Positions 1 through 8,516 of a stretch of DNA of 36,199 nt are shown here, piece by piece (the stretch's first letter is position 1; every line of letters starts with the position of its first letter). The position numbers were made by a program, and so were the translations under genes. The notes below the pieces were generated by a model. That model did not search any database and was not told the DNA's origin. It was given only the letters and a program-made list of their open reading frames with translations. The DNA is from Gemmatimonadota bacterium (GTDB lineage: Bacteria > Gemmatimonadota > Gemmatimonadetes > Longimicrobiales > Gaopeijiaceae): NCBI GenBank assembly GCA_028873825.1, contig JAPPNM010000039.1, positions 1 to 36,199 of the forward strand, given 5' to 3'.

Positions 1-233
1 CCGCCCGAGCACCGAGAGCGGCGAGGCGCCGGGCCGGCAAGGCGCGACGAAGGGAGGGAAGGGACGACGCGGGGTGCGGTCATGGGCTCCGATCCGGCTG
101 TGGAGGTTTGCGGGGGGCGGGAACGCCCGCCCAAGATCCGGCGGCGAGGCGAGGCGCGCAAGGCCGCCCCGGCGCCTCCCCAGGCGGGTCCGCGCGCCGC
201 TAGCGGTCCTTGGATTTTGTCCACGGGCCGCTA
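1..233 (-). repeat. Dispersed inverted-repeat element, copy 1 (right end outside the window)
   Basis: Read on the minus strand, the element begins at 233 with TAGCGGCCCGTGGACAAAAT and ends with a GC-rich arm at about 50-1. That arm matches 18784-18833 at roughly 46 of 50 positions and also matches 30204-30248. The opposite tip, seen at 18834-18851 and 30251-30268, would fall just before base 1. Expected full length is therefore about 250 bp, like copy 2. The middle (about 60-200) does not resemble the other copies. A second inverted half-site, CTAGCGGTCC, sits at 200-209. The element abuts the permease so closely that the TAG at 231-233 is both its tip and the permease stop codon. Confidence 0.65.
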
Positions 234-1520
234 CGTCACCGCGAACCGGAGCGCGAAGGCGGCCGCCACCACGATCACCGCGGCGTTCAGTTCGCGGCGG
301 CGCCCGCCCGCGACCTTGATCAGCACATGGGCGATGAAGCCGAGCCCGATGCCGGTCGCGATCGAGTAGGTGAATGGCATGGCCAGGGCGGTAACGATGG
401 CGGGGACGGATTCCGTCAGGTCCTCCCATTCGACGCGGCGCATCGCGCGCGCCATCACGCACCCCACGAACATGATCGCGGGGGCCGTGGCGAAGGCCGG
501 AACGGCGGTGGCGAGCGGCGCGAACCCGATCGAGACCAGGAACAGGCCCGCCGCCACCAGCGCCGTGATGCCGGTGCGTCCCCCCGCGCGCACGCCCGCC
601 GCGCTCTCGATGTACGAGGTCGTGGTGGACGTGCCGAGAAGCGAACCGACGATCGTGGCCGAGCTGTCGGCCACCAACGCGCGCCGGAGTCCCGGAACCC
701 GCCCGGCGCCGTCGGTCAGCTCCGCCTCGTTGAGCACCGCGACGAGGGTCCCGCTGGTGTCGAAGAGGTCCACCATGAGGAAGGCGAAGACGATCGTGAG
801 GAGACCCGCCTCGAGCGCGGCCGCGATGTCGAGCTCGAAGGCGGTCGGAGCCAGCGAGGGCGGGGCTGCGACGAGCGACTCGGGGGCGGGCGAAAGCCCG
901 GAGAACCAGCCGATTCCGGCCACGACGACGATGCAGAGCAGGACCGAGCCCGGCTGCTCGAGGTGCTCCATGGCCACGATCGCCACGAATCCCGCGACCG
1001 CTAGGAGCGCCGGCCATTCGGTGAGGTTGCCGAGCGTCACAAGCGTGGCGTCGCTCCCCGCCACGATCCCGGCGCCGCGAAGTCCGATGACGAAGAGGAA
1101 GAACCCGATCCCGGCCGCGATCGCGTACTTCTGCGAGCGCGGAATCGCGTTGACCACCCATTCGCGGACCGGCAGAACCGACAGGAGGAGCATCAGCGCG
1201 CCCGAACAGAAGACCGCCCCCAGCGCGGCCTGCCACGGGAGCCCCATCGTGCCGACCACGACGGCGGCGAAGTACGCGTTCAGTCCCATCCCCGGGGCCA
1301 GCGCGACGGGGAAGTTGGCGTAGAGCCCCATGACCGCCGACCCGAAGGCCGCGGCCAGGCAGGTCGCCACCAGCACCGCCCCGGCGTCCATTCCCGCGCC
1401 GGCCAGGATCTGCGGGTTCACGAAGATGATGTACGCCATGGTGAGGAAGGTCGTGAAACCGGCCACGACCTCTTGGCGGAGGGACGATCCCCGCCGCTCC
1501 AGCTCGAAGTGCTTCAGCAC
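231..1520 (-). CDS. NCS2-family purine (guanine/hypoxanthine, AzgA-type) permease
   Basis: Inner-membrane permease of 429 aa, the usual length for the AzgA branch of NCS2 nucleobase:cation symporters, which import guanine, hypoxanthine or adenine. The N-terminus (LRQEVVAGFTTFLTMAYII) and the segment NFPVALAPGMGLNAYF are hallmark AzgA stretches. The motifs VDLFDTSGTLVAV and LLGTSTTTSYIESAAGVRAG follow in the second half. About a dozen hydrophobic segments span the protein. The start is GTG at 1520, preceded by a GGAGAAA ribosome-binding site. The stop codon is formed by the tip of the inverted-repeat element. It is transcribed alone or after the methyltransferase, and a 20-bp direct repeat lies in its leader (1554-1596). 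The exact purine cannot be told from sequence alone. Confidence 0.93.
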   Translation of the reverse strand: MLKHFELERRGSSLRQEVVAGFTTFLTMAYIIFVNPQILAGAGMDAGAVLVATCLAAAFGSAVMGLYANFPVALAPGMGLNAYFAAVVVGTMGLPWQAALGAVFCSGALMLLLSVLPVREWVVNAIPRSQKYAIAAGIGFFLFVIGLRGAGIVAGSDATLVTLGNLTEWPALLAVAGFVAIVAMEHLEQPGSVLLCIVVVAGIGWFSGLSPAPESLVAAPPSLAPTAFELDIAAALEAGLLTIVFAFLMVDLFDTSGTLVAVLNEAELTDGAGRVPGLRRALVADSSATIVGSLLGTSTTTSYIESAAGVRAGGRTGITALVAAGLFLVSIGFAPLATAVPAFATAPAIMFVGCVMARAMRRVEWEDLTESVPAIVTALAMPFTYSIATGIGLGFIAHVLIKVAGGRRRELNAAVIVVAAAFALRFAVT

Positions 1521-1553
1521 CGGCGTTTCTCCGTTGTGGACGGCGGGTTACGG

Positions 1554-1596
1554 CTTCAACGGGCGATTCGGCACGACTTCAACGGGCGATTCGGCA
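1554..1596. promoter_or_regulatory. 20-bp direct repeat in the permease leader
   Basis: The 20-mer CTTCAACGGGCGATTCGGCA occurs twice with no mismatch, at 1554-1573 and 1577-1596, separated by CGA (23-bp period, about two helical turns). It lies 34-76 bases upstream of the permease GTG. A perfect pair at helical spacing upstream of a transporter could be a regulator site, or it could be a recent slippage duplication. Confidence 0.45.
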
Positions 1597-1622
1597 TCCC
1601 GGACAGGGGCTCGGTCGCGATG

Positions 1623-2462
1623 CTACTCCCTCTCCAACACGCAGTACCGGTACAGCTTCAGCGTCTCCCGCCAGTCCTCTGGATACTCCGCCACCACGTT
1701 CCCCATCCCGTACTCCTCCGCCAGCTCCGCGAACGACCCCGACCCGGCCACCCTGAACGGCGCCTCCGTTTCGAACACGGTCAGATCGGGGAACCCGGTC
1801 GGGAACGACGCCCCCATCGCCTTCTCCACCCCTTCGAGCCTCTCGCGGTCCTCCTCGGTGTCGAAGTCGCGATCCTGCAGGTCCACCGAGAAGTAGTCGA
1901 ACGCGATCCGAAACGAGGACATCGCGCTCGCCAGCCGGTTCAGGAACGGCATGATCGACTCGGGCGGCAGGTACATGGTGTTGCCCTCCCAGACCATCGC
2001 CGTGGGCGCTTCGGGATCGAAGCCGATTTCGGCGAGGCCGTCGGGCACGTCGACTTCCAGGTAGTTGCCGAAGACCGACGGCGCCTGCTCGATCCCGCGC
2101 CCCGCCAGCACCGTGCGCTTGAAGTCGAGCACCGCCTTCTGGTCGACCTCGAAGAACGCGGCGCCGGAACCGGCCAGGATGTGGGCGCGCATGTCGAAGC
2201 CGCCGCCGAGCAGAACCACCTGGCGGGCCCCCGCCGCGACGGCGCCCTCGACGAACCGGTTGAAGTAGCGCGTGCGAATGCGGACCATGGTGGTCGAGGG
2301 GGGAAAGGCCTCGTCCATCCTGAGGGCCGCCGACCGCGCCCGGTCGTTCGAGAACCACTCGGCGTACGGGTCGTCGAAGAGCCGGGGCGACTTCTCCGGC
2401 TCCAGGGCCCGGATGGACGCGATCACGAACGCCGTCGCGCCGATTTCGTTGATGTCGCTCAT
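1623..2462 (-). CDS. PPM1/LCM-family SAM-dependent methyltransferase
   Basis: Class I methyltransferase of the leucine-carboxyl-methyltransferase-like family (TIGR00027 type), often near secondary-metabolite genes but of unknown substrate. From the chosen ATG it is 279 aa. Features in order are SRLFDDPYAEWF-like KSPRLFDDPYAEWF near residue 25, the SAM-binding glycine loop VVLLGGGFDMRAH, and the acidic FFEVDQ that should bind the ribose. WEGNTMYLPPE follows, the equivalent of the family WEGVTMYL motif. The reading frame is open for 22 more codons (to 2528), but MSDINEIGATAFVIA is where family similarity begins, so 2462 is preferred. No clear ribosome-binding site is visible. Confidence 0.88.
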   Translation of the reverse strand: MSDINEIGATAFVIASIRALEPEKSPRLFDDPYAEWFSNDRARSAALRMDEAFPPSTTMVRIRTRYFNRFVEGAVAAGARQVVLLGGGFDMRAHILAGSGAAFFEVDQKAVLDFKRTVLAGRGIEQAPSVFGNYLEVDVPDGLAEIGFDPEAPTAMVWEGNTMYLPPESIMPFLNRLASAMSSFRIAFDYFSVDLQDRDFDTEEDRERLEGVEKAMGASFPTGFPDLTVFETEAPFRVAGSGSFAELAEEYGMGNVVAEYPEDWRETLKLYRYCVLERE

Positions 2463-2590
2463 GGTCGGGTGGTGTCGGGGGGAAGGAGGGCGAGCGATGG
2501 GGTTGCGGGGACCGCAAGTGGCCATCACGCGTGGCGAGATCGTCGAACGGTAGCTCCGGCCGCCCGTTGACGAAACCCTCCCGGCGATCG

Positions 2591-2606
2591 CGCGGATTCA
2601 TCCGCG
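2591..2606. terminator. Small perfect hairpin between methyltransferase and EamA genes
   Basis: CGCGGAT-TC-ATCCGCG is a perfect 7-bp stem in the 165-base gap downstream of the EamA gene. No T-run follows on the minus strand, so intrinsic termination is doubtful; it may only slow polymerase or protect an RNA end. Confidence 0.25.
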
Positions 2607-2627
2607 GTTTGCCGGCGGGTCCGCCGG

Positions 2628-3587
2628 TCAGCGCCGCGGCGACCTGCGCGCCACCAACACCCCTGCCAGTATGACCGCCGCGCCGAAAAGCTGCTGCCGG
2701 GTGGGTATCTCCGCCAGCCACAGCCACGCCCCGGCCAGCGCGACCAAGGGGACCAGGTTCTGGTATACGCTGGTTCGGCTCTGCCCGATGGCCCGCACTC
2801 CGCGGTACCACAGCGGGTAGGCCACGGCGATTGCGAAGACCCCCGCGTACGCGATGCCGAGCCACGCCCCCGCCGAGATCGCGGCCCAGTCGGTGCGGAG
2901 CAGGTCCGGGATTCCCATCGCCACTACGACGGGCAGGCCCGCCCACAGCGTCCACGCCGTCATCTCGAGGACGCCGCGCCGCTTGGTCATGCGCCTGCCG
3001 AAGACCGTGTACACAGACCAGGACAGCGCCGCGCCCAGAACAAGCAGGTCGCCGATGCGGGCGCCGCCCGTCTGGTGCGCCCCGCCGGTCACGAGGATCG
3101 CCATCCCCGCCAGCGTGGCCAGGGCGCCGGCCAGTATCGACGGGTTGAAGCGTTCCCAGCCGGCCGCCACCGCGATGAAGAGAACCCACACCGGCACCGT
3201 GGAGAGCAGGAGCGCCGCGTTTCCGGTTAGCGTGAGGTCGAGCCCGAAGACGAAGCAGACCTGGTAGACGACGTGGCCGGCGGTGCCCAGCGCGATGACC
3301 GTCCGCCAGTCCCCGCGGGCGGGAACGAGCCGGCGCCCCTGGGCGCGGAGCAGGACCCAGATCGCGAGCGCCGCGCACGGGAAGCGGAGCGCGTTGAAGG
3401 CGAGGGGTTCGACTTCGCGCAGGACCGCCTTCACGACGGGAAAGTTCATCCCCCAGATGACCGCGGTCAGGACGAGACCGAGGTCGACGGTGAGGTCGCG
3501 GCGTCCGCGGGGGAAGCGGCGCCGCGGGCGGCGGCGCGTCCGGGGGCGTCCGCCGCCGCGCGGCTCGCCGACGTTCGAAGCCGTCAA
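2628..3587 (-). CDS. EamA-family (DMT) transporter, RhaT/YdcZ-like exporter
   Basis: Ten-helix drug/metabolite transporter with two EamA repeats. The first spans about residues 33-165 (LTAVIWGMNFPVVKAVL, then FNALRFPCAAL). The second spans about 176-310 (GAALSWSVYTVFGRRM, then SRTSVYQNLVPLVALAGAWLWLAEIP). The closing segment GAAVILAGVLVARR is typical. Such proteins export metabolites, often amino acids or nucleosides, but the substrate cannot be assigned. The TTG at 3587 is the best start available; it leaves an unusually Arg-rich N-terminal tail of about 30 residues before the first helix. It lies 58 bases after the PH-domain gene on the same strand and may be read through from it. Confidence 0.9.
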   Translation of the reverse strand: MTASNVGEPRGGGRPRTRRRPRRRFPRGRRDLTVDLGLVLTAVIWGMNFPVVKAVLREVEPLAFNALRFPCAALAIWVLLRAQGRRLVPARGDWRTVIALGTAGHVVYQVCFVFGLDLTLTGNAALLLSTVPVWVLFIAVAAGWERFNPSILAGALATLAGMAILVTGGAHQTGGARIGDLLVLGAALSWSVYTVFGRRMTKRRGVLEMTAWTLWAGLPVVVAMGIPDLLRTDWAAISAGAWLGIAYAGVFAIAVAYPLWYRGVRAIGQSRTSVYQNLVPLVALAGAWLWLAEIPTRQQLFGAAVILAGVLVARRSPRR

Positions 3588-3645
3588 GCGTCGCGCGCCG
3601 GCAGTCCGCGAATGTCCCCGTGCGAACGCATCGCCCTTCCTTCCG

Positions 3646-5250
3646 TCAGTGCCAGCGGCGGTTCGTCTCGGCCTTGTGGAGAATATGGTCCCTGAGTCGG
3701 CGCGCCACGCCGTGTTCGATGCAGGGAACGGACACGGTATCGCTGGCCAGGGCGATCTCGAGGGTCGCGAGCCCCCTCCGGCGCTCCAGCGGCGACCGCC
3801 TCACCGTCACGCTCTGCGCCTTGCGGAAGAGGAACGCGTCGACCCTGCGGCCCACGAGTCCGCTGCGGACGGCCAGACCGTCCTCGTCGTGAAGGTATCC
3901 CCGGCGGCGCCAGCGCTGGAGCGCGACGAGACCGCCGATCAGGATCCAGGAAAGACCCCATGCGCCGGAGAATGCGGCCCACGCCCGCGTGGGCCCGGTC
4001 AGGGAGAGCAGCAGGAGCGAGCCGCCCAGCGCGGGCACGCCGCCGGTCCGAAGCAGGAGCGCCTGGACGTAGACGCGGGAGACCCGGGTGAACGGCCCGC
4101 TCTTGGGCAGGAGCACGACTCCCGCGCCCTCGCGGCCGAACACCCCGGAGCGCAGTTCGTCCGCCAGCCGGGCGTCCAGCAACGGGACTTCGAGCACGTC
4201 GGGGACATCGTGATGCGATGATGCGCGCGCATCGGCGGCCGGATGGACGCGCAGGCGATAGCGCCGGAAGCACCGCATGACCGCGTCCTGGTAGAGCGTG
4301 AGCTGCTGAATCCTGGCGGTCTCGACGGTGACTTCCCTCCGGGTGAGGAGGCCGCCGCGCGAGCGGTAGGCGGTCCCCTCGCGCCAGAGCGTGAAGCCGT
4401 GGTGGCGGAGCAGCGCGGTTCCGATCCCGAGGGCCAGGACTACGGCCAGGGCGGCGAGGACGAGGCCGCCGGCGAAGGTTGTGTCGCCCAGGGCGTCGGA
4501 GCTGGCGATGGTGGCTTCGGCGGTCTCGAGCGCGGGGCGTACGAACTCCTCGGAGAACCCGAAGGTCTCGGCGAACCGGTAGGGCAGCTCGCGGGGACGT
4601 CTCCAGGCCGCCGCGATAAGCATCGCGGCAAGCAGGACGATGTCGCGCCCGATGCCGATGCGGACCATGTCGCTGCCGCCCAGCTTGAGAAGGGGTTCCC
4701 CGGGGGTCCGGTTGCGATCCCGCAGCCCGCCGTCCTCCTCGGGCGGCGCGGGCGTCCCGGGGCGAGCCTCGCGGGTTCGCGCCGCGGCGGCTATCCTCGC
4801 GCGAAGCTCGTCCGCGAGGGCGGCGCGGACGGACGGCAGCTCGCCCTCGGTCGTCCCCGACCCGGCCGTGTCCATCCTCACCGTGACCAGCCCGAGCAGG
4901 CGGTCGACGGGCGAACGCCGGACGTTGATTCCCTGGATGCGTTCGAAGGGCAGGTCGAGGGCGGTCTTCCTGAACACGCCCTCGCGAATGAGGATGCGGT
5001 CTTCGGCGATCCTGAAGCGGAAGAACCAGTACTTGAGAACCGCTCCCGCAACGACGGCCGCGATCGCGGCCGGGATCAGCAGGGGCGCGTGGGGTGCCCC
5101 CCTGACAAGGACCGCGATCGCGCCGAAGGTGGCGACGAGCTGGACGTAGCCCCGCACGGCGTTGCGCAGCGTCCTGCCCACGAAGAACACCGCCGCGAAC
5201 GGGGAGATTCGCCTCCAGGCGCCGGGGTCGGGGTCGGGTGGGTTCGGCAA
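3646..5250 (-). CDS. YdbT-like bacterial PH-domain membrane protein (paralogue 2)
   Basis: Membrane protein of 534 aa built from bPH2 (DUF304) domains between paired hydrophobic helices, as in Bacillus YdbT. It opens with helices at about 20-65, and the first PH-like domain follows (YWFFRFRIAEDRILIREGVF, IQGINVRRSPVDRLLGLVTV). A second domain lies mid-protein (GFTLWREGTAYRSRGGLLTRREVTVE), and a C-terminal domain carries FLFRKAQSVTVRRSPLERR. It matches the upstream gene along its whole length, including the final RRWH, so the two arose by tandem duplication. Start is TTG at 5250, 21 bases after the upstream stop. In Bacillus ydbST contributes to intrinsic antimicrobial resistance; that role is not shown here. 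Confidence 0.88.
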   Translation of the reverse strand: MPNPPDPDPGAWRRISPFAAVFFVGRTLRNAVRGYVQLVATFGAIAVLVRGAPHAPLLIPAAIAAVVAGAVLKYWFFRFRIAEDRILIREGVFRKTALDLPFERIQGINVRRSPVDRLLGLVTVRMDTAGSGTTEGELPSVRAALADELRARIAAAARTREARPGTPAPPEEDGGLRDRNRTPGEPLLKLGGSDMVRIGIGRDIVLLAAMLIAAAWRRPRELPYRFAETFGFSEEFVRPALETAEATIASSDALGDTTFAGGLVLAALAVVLALGIGTALLRHHGFTLWREGTAYRSRGGLLTRREVTVETARIQQLTLYQDAVMRCFRRYRLRVHPAADARASSHHDVPDVLEVPLLDARLADELRSGVFGREGAGVVLLPKSGPFTRVSRVYVQALLLRTGGVPALGGSLLLLSLTGPTRAWAAFSGAWGLSWILIGGLVALQRWRRRGYLHDEDGLAVRSGLVGRRVDAFLFRKAQSVTVRRSPLERRRGLATLEIALASDTVSVPCIEHGVARRLRDHILHKAETNRRWH

Positions 5251-5271
5251 GGCTCGGCGGACGTGGGCGGG

Positions 5272-6969
5272 TCAGTGCCAGCGCCGGCGGCTCGACTCGG
5301 CGCGGTGGAGCACGCGGTCCCGCAGACGGCAGGCCAGGCCGTGGTCGATGTACGGGACGGCAACCCGCCCGCAGGCGAGCTGGACCTGCAGCGTCGCGAG
5401 CCCCTTGCGGCGTTGCAGCGGCGACCGGTTGACGGCGACGCCCTGCGCCTTGCGGAAGAGGAACGCGTCGACCTTGCGGCCGAAGAATCCGCTGCGGCTC
5501 GCCAGGCCGTCGCGGTCGTGAAGGTATGCCTGACGGCGCCAGCGCTGCCAGGCGAGAAGGGCGGCGGGCGGCACCAGGACGAGCCACCAGAGGAAGACGC
5601 CCAAGGCCGCGGCCACCGCTGCGCCGCCGCCGGGCGACGGGGCCGGGAAGCCCTCCCCGGGCGGCGCCCCTGCCCCGTCCGCGAAGTGGGCGCCCGCGAG
5701 CGCGGCAAGCAACGGCGCCAGGAGGGGTGCCGAGACCAGCGCGGCCGCGACGCTGATGCGCAGCGTGAGCGCCCGGACGTAGTGGGGCGAGACCCGGACG
5801 AACCCTCCGTCCTGGGGCACCAGCGTAAGCGACCCGCCTTCGCTTCCGAACACCTCCGACCGCAGCTCCTCGGCCTTCGGGGCCTTGAGGAACGGCACTT
5901 CGAGCACCTCGGTCCTGCCGATGCCGGTTCCCTCGACTCCCTGGCCCGGGAGCAGAGCGGCCGGCAGCGCCCGCAGCCGGAATCCGCGGAGGAGGCGCAT
6001 CAGGAGGTTCTGGGACAGCGTGAGCTGCTGAATCTTGGCTGTTTCGACCACGACCTCCCTCTGCGTGAGCAAACCCGCGCGCGACCGGAACGCGCCGCCC
6101 TCGCGCCAGAGGGTGAAGTCGTGGTAGCGCAGGAACGCCCCGCCGATCACAACAGCCAGCACAAGGGCCAGCCCGGAGAGCACGAATCCCGCCACCAGGA
6201 GCGTCTGCACGATCTCGTCCGCGGCCTGGAAGGCGGCCTCGGCGGATTCCATGGCCGACTCGACGGCGTCCTCGCCGATCTGGAGGACTTCGCTCAACAA
6301 TCCGAGGAACGCCGCCGCGAGCACGATGTTGCGGTTGGCCAGGCCGATGCGGACGATGTCGCCGGCGGCGAGCCTGAGCACGATCTCCCCGCGGGCTCCG
6401 GCCCGCCCGGCCGCGGCGGGGGCGACCTGGCCGGCCGGCTGCCCGTCGTCGTCCCCGGCCGCGCCGGCGCTCCGCGCGGGACCTCCGGCCCCCGCCTTCG
6501 TGCGCAGCCACTCCGCCAGACCGGTGCTCACCGACGGCAATTGGCCCTCTGCGGCGACCGATCCCGCAGTGTCCAGGCTGACGGTCACGAGGCCCAGGAT
6601 CCTGTCGACCGGCGAGCGCTCGACGTTGATCCCCTGAACGCGGTCGAAGGGCAGATCGAGCGCGGTCTTCCGGAACACGCCCTGCCGGATCAGGATCCGG
6701 TCCTCTTCGAGCCTGAACCGGAAGAACCAGTACTGGAGCACCCCTCCTGCGACTATGGCCGCGATTCCGAACGGGATCGCCAGTACGGCGGCGGGAATCC
6801 GCTCGATCAGAACCGCGAGCGCACCGAAGGCGGCGACGAGCTGAATGAAGCTGCGGGCGAAGTTCCTGACGGTCCTCCCGGCAAAGAAGACGATCGCGAA
6901 CGGGGAGGTCCGCTGCCACACGCCGGCGCGGACGCGTCGCCGCTCGAGTGCATTGATGGTGCGGTCCAC
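5272..6969 (-). CDS. YdbT-like bacterial PH-domain membrane protein (paralogue 1)
   Basis: Membrane protein of 565 aa with the same plan as its downstream neighbour. A helical pair lies at about 20-70, then a bPH2 domain (YWFFRFRLEEDRILIRQGVF; VQGINVERSPVDRILGLVTV). A mid domain contains DFTLWREGGAFRSRAGLLTQ, and further hydrophobic segments precede a third domain with AFLFRKAQGVAVNRSPLQRRKG. A low-complexity Gly/Ala/Pro stretch lies between the second and third units. The GTG start at 6969 is 6 bases past the stop of the YdbS-like gene, indicating translational coupling. It probably acts in the cytoplasmic membrane as part of a three-protein complex; function is inferred from family only. 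Confidence 0.88.
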   Translation of the reverse strand: MDRTINALERRRVRAGVWQRTSPFAIVFFAGRTVRNFARSFIQLVAAFGALAVLIERIPAAVLAIPFGIAAIVAGGVLQYWFFRFRLEEDRILIRQGVFRKTALDLPFDRVQGINVERSPVDRILGLVTVSLDTAGSVAAEGQLPSVSTGLAEWLRTKAGAGGPARSAGAAGDDDGQPAGQVAPAAAGRAGARGEIVLRLAAGDIVRIGLANRNIVLAAAFLGLLSEVLQIGEDAVESAMESAEAAFQAADEIVQTLLVAGFVLSGLALVLAVVIGGAFLRYHDFTLWREGGAFRSRAGLLTQREVVVETAKIQQLTLSQNLLMRLLRGFRLRALPAALLPGQGVEGTGIGRTEVLEVPFLKAPKAEELRSEVFGSEGGSLTLVPQDGGFVRVSPHYVRALTLRISVAAALVSAPLLAPLLAALAGAHFADGAGAPPGEGFPAPSPGGGAAVAAALGVFLWWLVLVPPAALLAWQRWRRQAYLHDRDGLASRSGFFGRKVDAFLFRKAQGVAVNRSPLQRRKGLATLQVQLACGRVAVPYIDHGLACRLRDRVLHRAESSRRRWH

Positions 6970-6975
6970 TGGCCG

Positions 6976-7521
6976 CTAGTCCGCCGTCTCTTCCGACTCG
7001 GCTTCGATCCTCGCCGACACGTAGACGCGCAGCTCTTCGGCCGTGTCCGCGCCCAATCCGCAGATTTTGTGCCCGCCCGCGCCCGCCGGAAAAACGGACA
7101 GATTGGCCAGGCCGAACCGGCGGTCGAGGGGGCCGCTGTCGGTCGCGGTGTGCTGGACCCGGTTGAACGGGACGGCTTTCACCGAGCGCCACAGAACCCC
7201 GGACCTGTGCAGGATGTCCTTCTCGCACACCACGTAGCCGCGGCGCGGCACCGCGATCGTCGGCCAGAGCAGGGCCCACGCGGAGATCGCGGCGACTGCG
7301 GCCCACATGGCCGGCAGCAGCCCGGCGACGGCGCGGACCAGGGGTCCCGCGCCCCCCGAGGTCGCAAAGAAGTGGATCGCGGCCGCAACGACGGCCAGCA
7401 CGGCGATGCGCAGGAGCGCACCGGCCCGGAGGCGCCGCGCGAAGCGCGGGTGGAGGGGCTGCCAGTCCAGGTCTTCGGCGCTGGGGATGGAGTCCGGGGG
7501 AACTTCGGGGTTGACGAACAT
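6976..7521 (-). CDS. YdbS-like bacterial PH-domain membrane protein
   Basis: Small membrane protein (181 aa from the chosen start). Two hydrophobic helices (about residues 30-55 and 65-85) precede a single bPH2 domain containing RRGYVVCEKDILHRSGVLWRS and VPFNRVQHTATDSGPLDRRFGLANL, the family signature in which an Arg-x-Gln-His segment is followed by PLDRRFGL. The ATG at 7521 has a strong AAAGGAG site 6-7 bases upstream, so it is preferred over the in-frame start at 7560. It heads a three-gene operon with the two YdbT-like genes, the order found for ydbS-ydbT in Bacillus. Its stop is separated from the next GTG by only 6 bases. Confidence 0.88.
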   Translation of the reverse strand: MFVNPEVPPDSIPSAEDLDWQPLHPRFARRLRAGALLRIAVLAVVAAAIHFFATSGGAGPLVRAVAGLLPAMWAAVAAISAWALLWPTIAVPRRGYVVCEKDILHRSGVLWRSVKAVPFNRVQHTATDSGPLDRRFGLANLSVFPAGAGGHKICGLGADTAEELRVYVSARIEAESEETAD

Positions 7522-7556
7522 GGCGATTCTCCTTTGGGGACCGGGCCCGCCCGGCG

Positions 7557-8429
7557 TCACCGCACCTCGAACGTCAGCGTCGCCCAGTTCGATTCGTAGT
7601 CCGCGTCCGCCTCGTCCGTCGTCTCCACCATGTGGATGGTCCGCACGTACCAGCGCCCCTTGCCGCCCAGCGGAATGGTGGCGACCCCGTCCCCATCCGT
7701 GCGCGTGGCTACCGCCTCAACATGCTCCCCCGCCTCGTTGTGCCCGTGATAGCCCTCGTAGTTCGCATAGACGAGCTGGTCGGCGACTGGCTGCCCCGCA
7801 CGCATGAACCGCACCTGCAGTTCGTCGCCCACGCTCAGCTCGTAGGGGTTGCCGAGGGGCATGAACTCGACGGGGTAGCCCAGTTCGTGCTCCCACTGGC
7901 CGCTCCGCGCCTCCCCCACCTGCACTAGCGCCTTGACGTGCTTGCTGTAGCGCTCGGTTGCGTCGTCGTTCGTCTTCCCGGCAGCCTCGCGCTGCTCGAT
8001 CAGGTCGGTGATTCCGTCGTGGACCAGGTATTCGTTGAAGTCCTCGGCGCTCAGGGTGATCACGCGCGCCGCCGTCGACACGCCGATCAGGTAGGTGCCC
8101 GGGTCGCCCGTCTCGAAGGCCAGCAGGGCGGTGTCCACGCTGTCGGGGCTCCAGTGGAAGACCGCAGAGTCCCGCCACGCCGATTCGGGGGGATGCACCA
8201 CGCCGGCGGGTCCCACAACGCTCACGTCCAGCATGCGGTCGCGCGCGATCGCATTCTCGCTCTTGTCGAAGTCACCGTTGTACAGCGCGACCGTCGCGGT
8301 CGAGTTGGGTTCGAGGAAGAAGCTGTCGAGCTTGAGGAAAAGGGTGTGGGCGCGCGCCGCCGTTACGATCAAGACGCTGAGCGCGGCGAGGGCGGCCAGG
8401 GTGAGGGTGACGCGTCGTCCGATCTGCAT
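7557..8429 (-). CDS. Exported DUF4198-family protein, metal-transport associated
   Basis: Periplasmic protein of 290 aa with a clear Sec signal (MQIGRRV, hydrophobic run to about residue 26, then AARA-HT). The mature part starts HTLFLKLDSFFLEPNSTA, the normal opening of DUF4198 proteins, which are tied to nickel/cobalt uptake or other metal handling (NikK-like) and have Ig-like folds. A second Ig-like half contains LQVRFMRAGQPVADQLVYANYEGYHGHNEAG, whose histidines may bind metal, and ends with WATLTFEV. Start is ATG at 8429 with GAGGA upstream. It follows the RND pump genes on the same strand (87-base gap), so it may be co-expressed and bind the metal the pump exports. Confidence 0.82.
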   Translation of the reverse strand: MQIGRRVTLTLAALAALSVLIVTAARAHTLFLKLDSFFLEPNSTATVALYNGDFDKSENAIARDRMLDVSVVGPAGVVHPPESAWRDSAVFHWSPDSVDTALLAFETGDPGTYLIGVSTAARVITLSAEDFNEYLVHDGITDLIEQREAAGKTNDDATERYSKHVKALVQVGEARSGQWEHELGYPVEFMPLGNPYELSVGDELQVRFMRAGQPVADQLVYANYEGYHGHNEAGEHVEAVATRTDGDGVATIPLGGKGRWYVRTIHMVETTDEADADYESNWATLTFEVR

Positions 8430-8516
8430 GTCGAGTCCTCATGATTCGGGTTCTGTGGCAGGTGCCCGGAGAGCCCATGGAAGCCCCGCGGCGCGCCGCT
8501 CTCGCTGCGCGCGGAT

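Noticed and set aside
6962-6978. TAGCGGCCAGTGGAC resembling the element tip at another TAG stop
   Set aside because: The match stops after 15 bases, no arm or core follows, and the bases are the stop and start of two coupled genes; chance is likely.
3584-7306. Very long open frames (over 1000 codons) opposite or out of frame with the PH-domain genes
   Set aside because: They are Arg/Pro/Gly-rich, overlap clear bPH2 coding sequence, and arise because stop codons are rare at this GC content.
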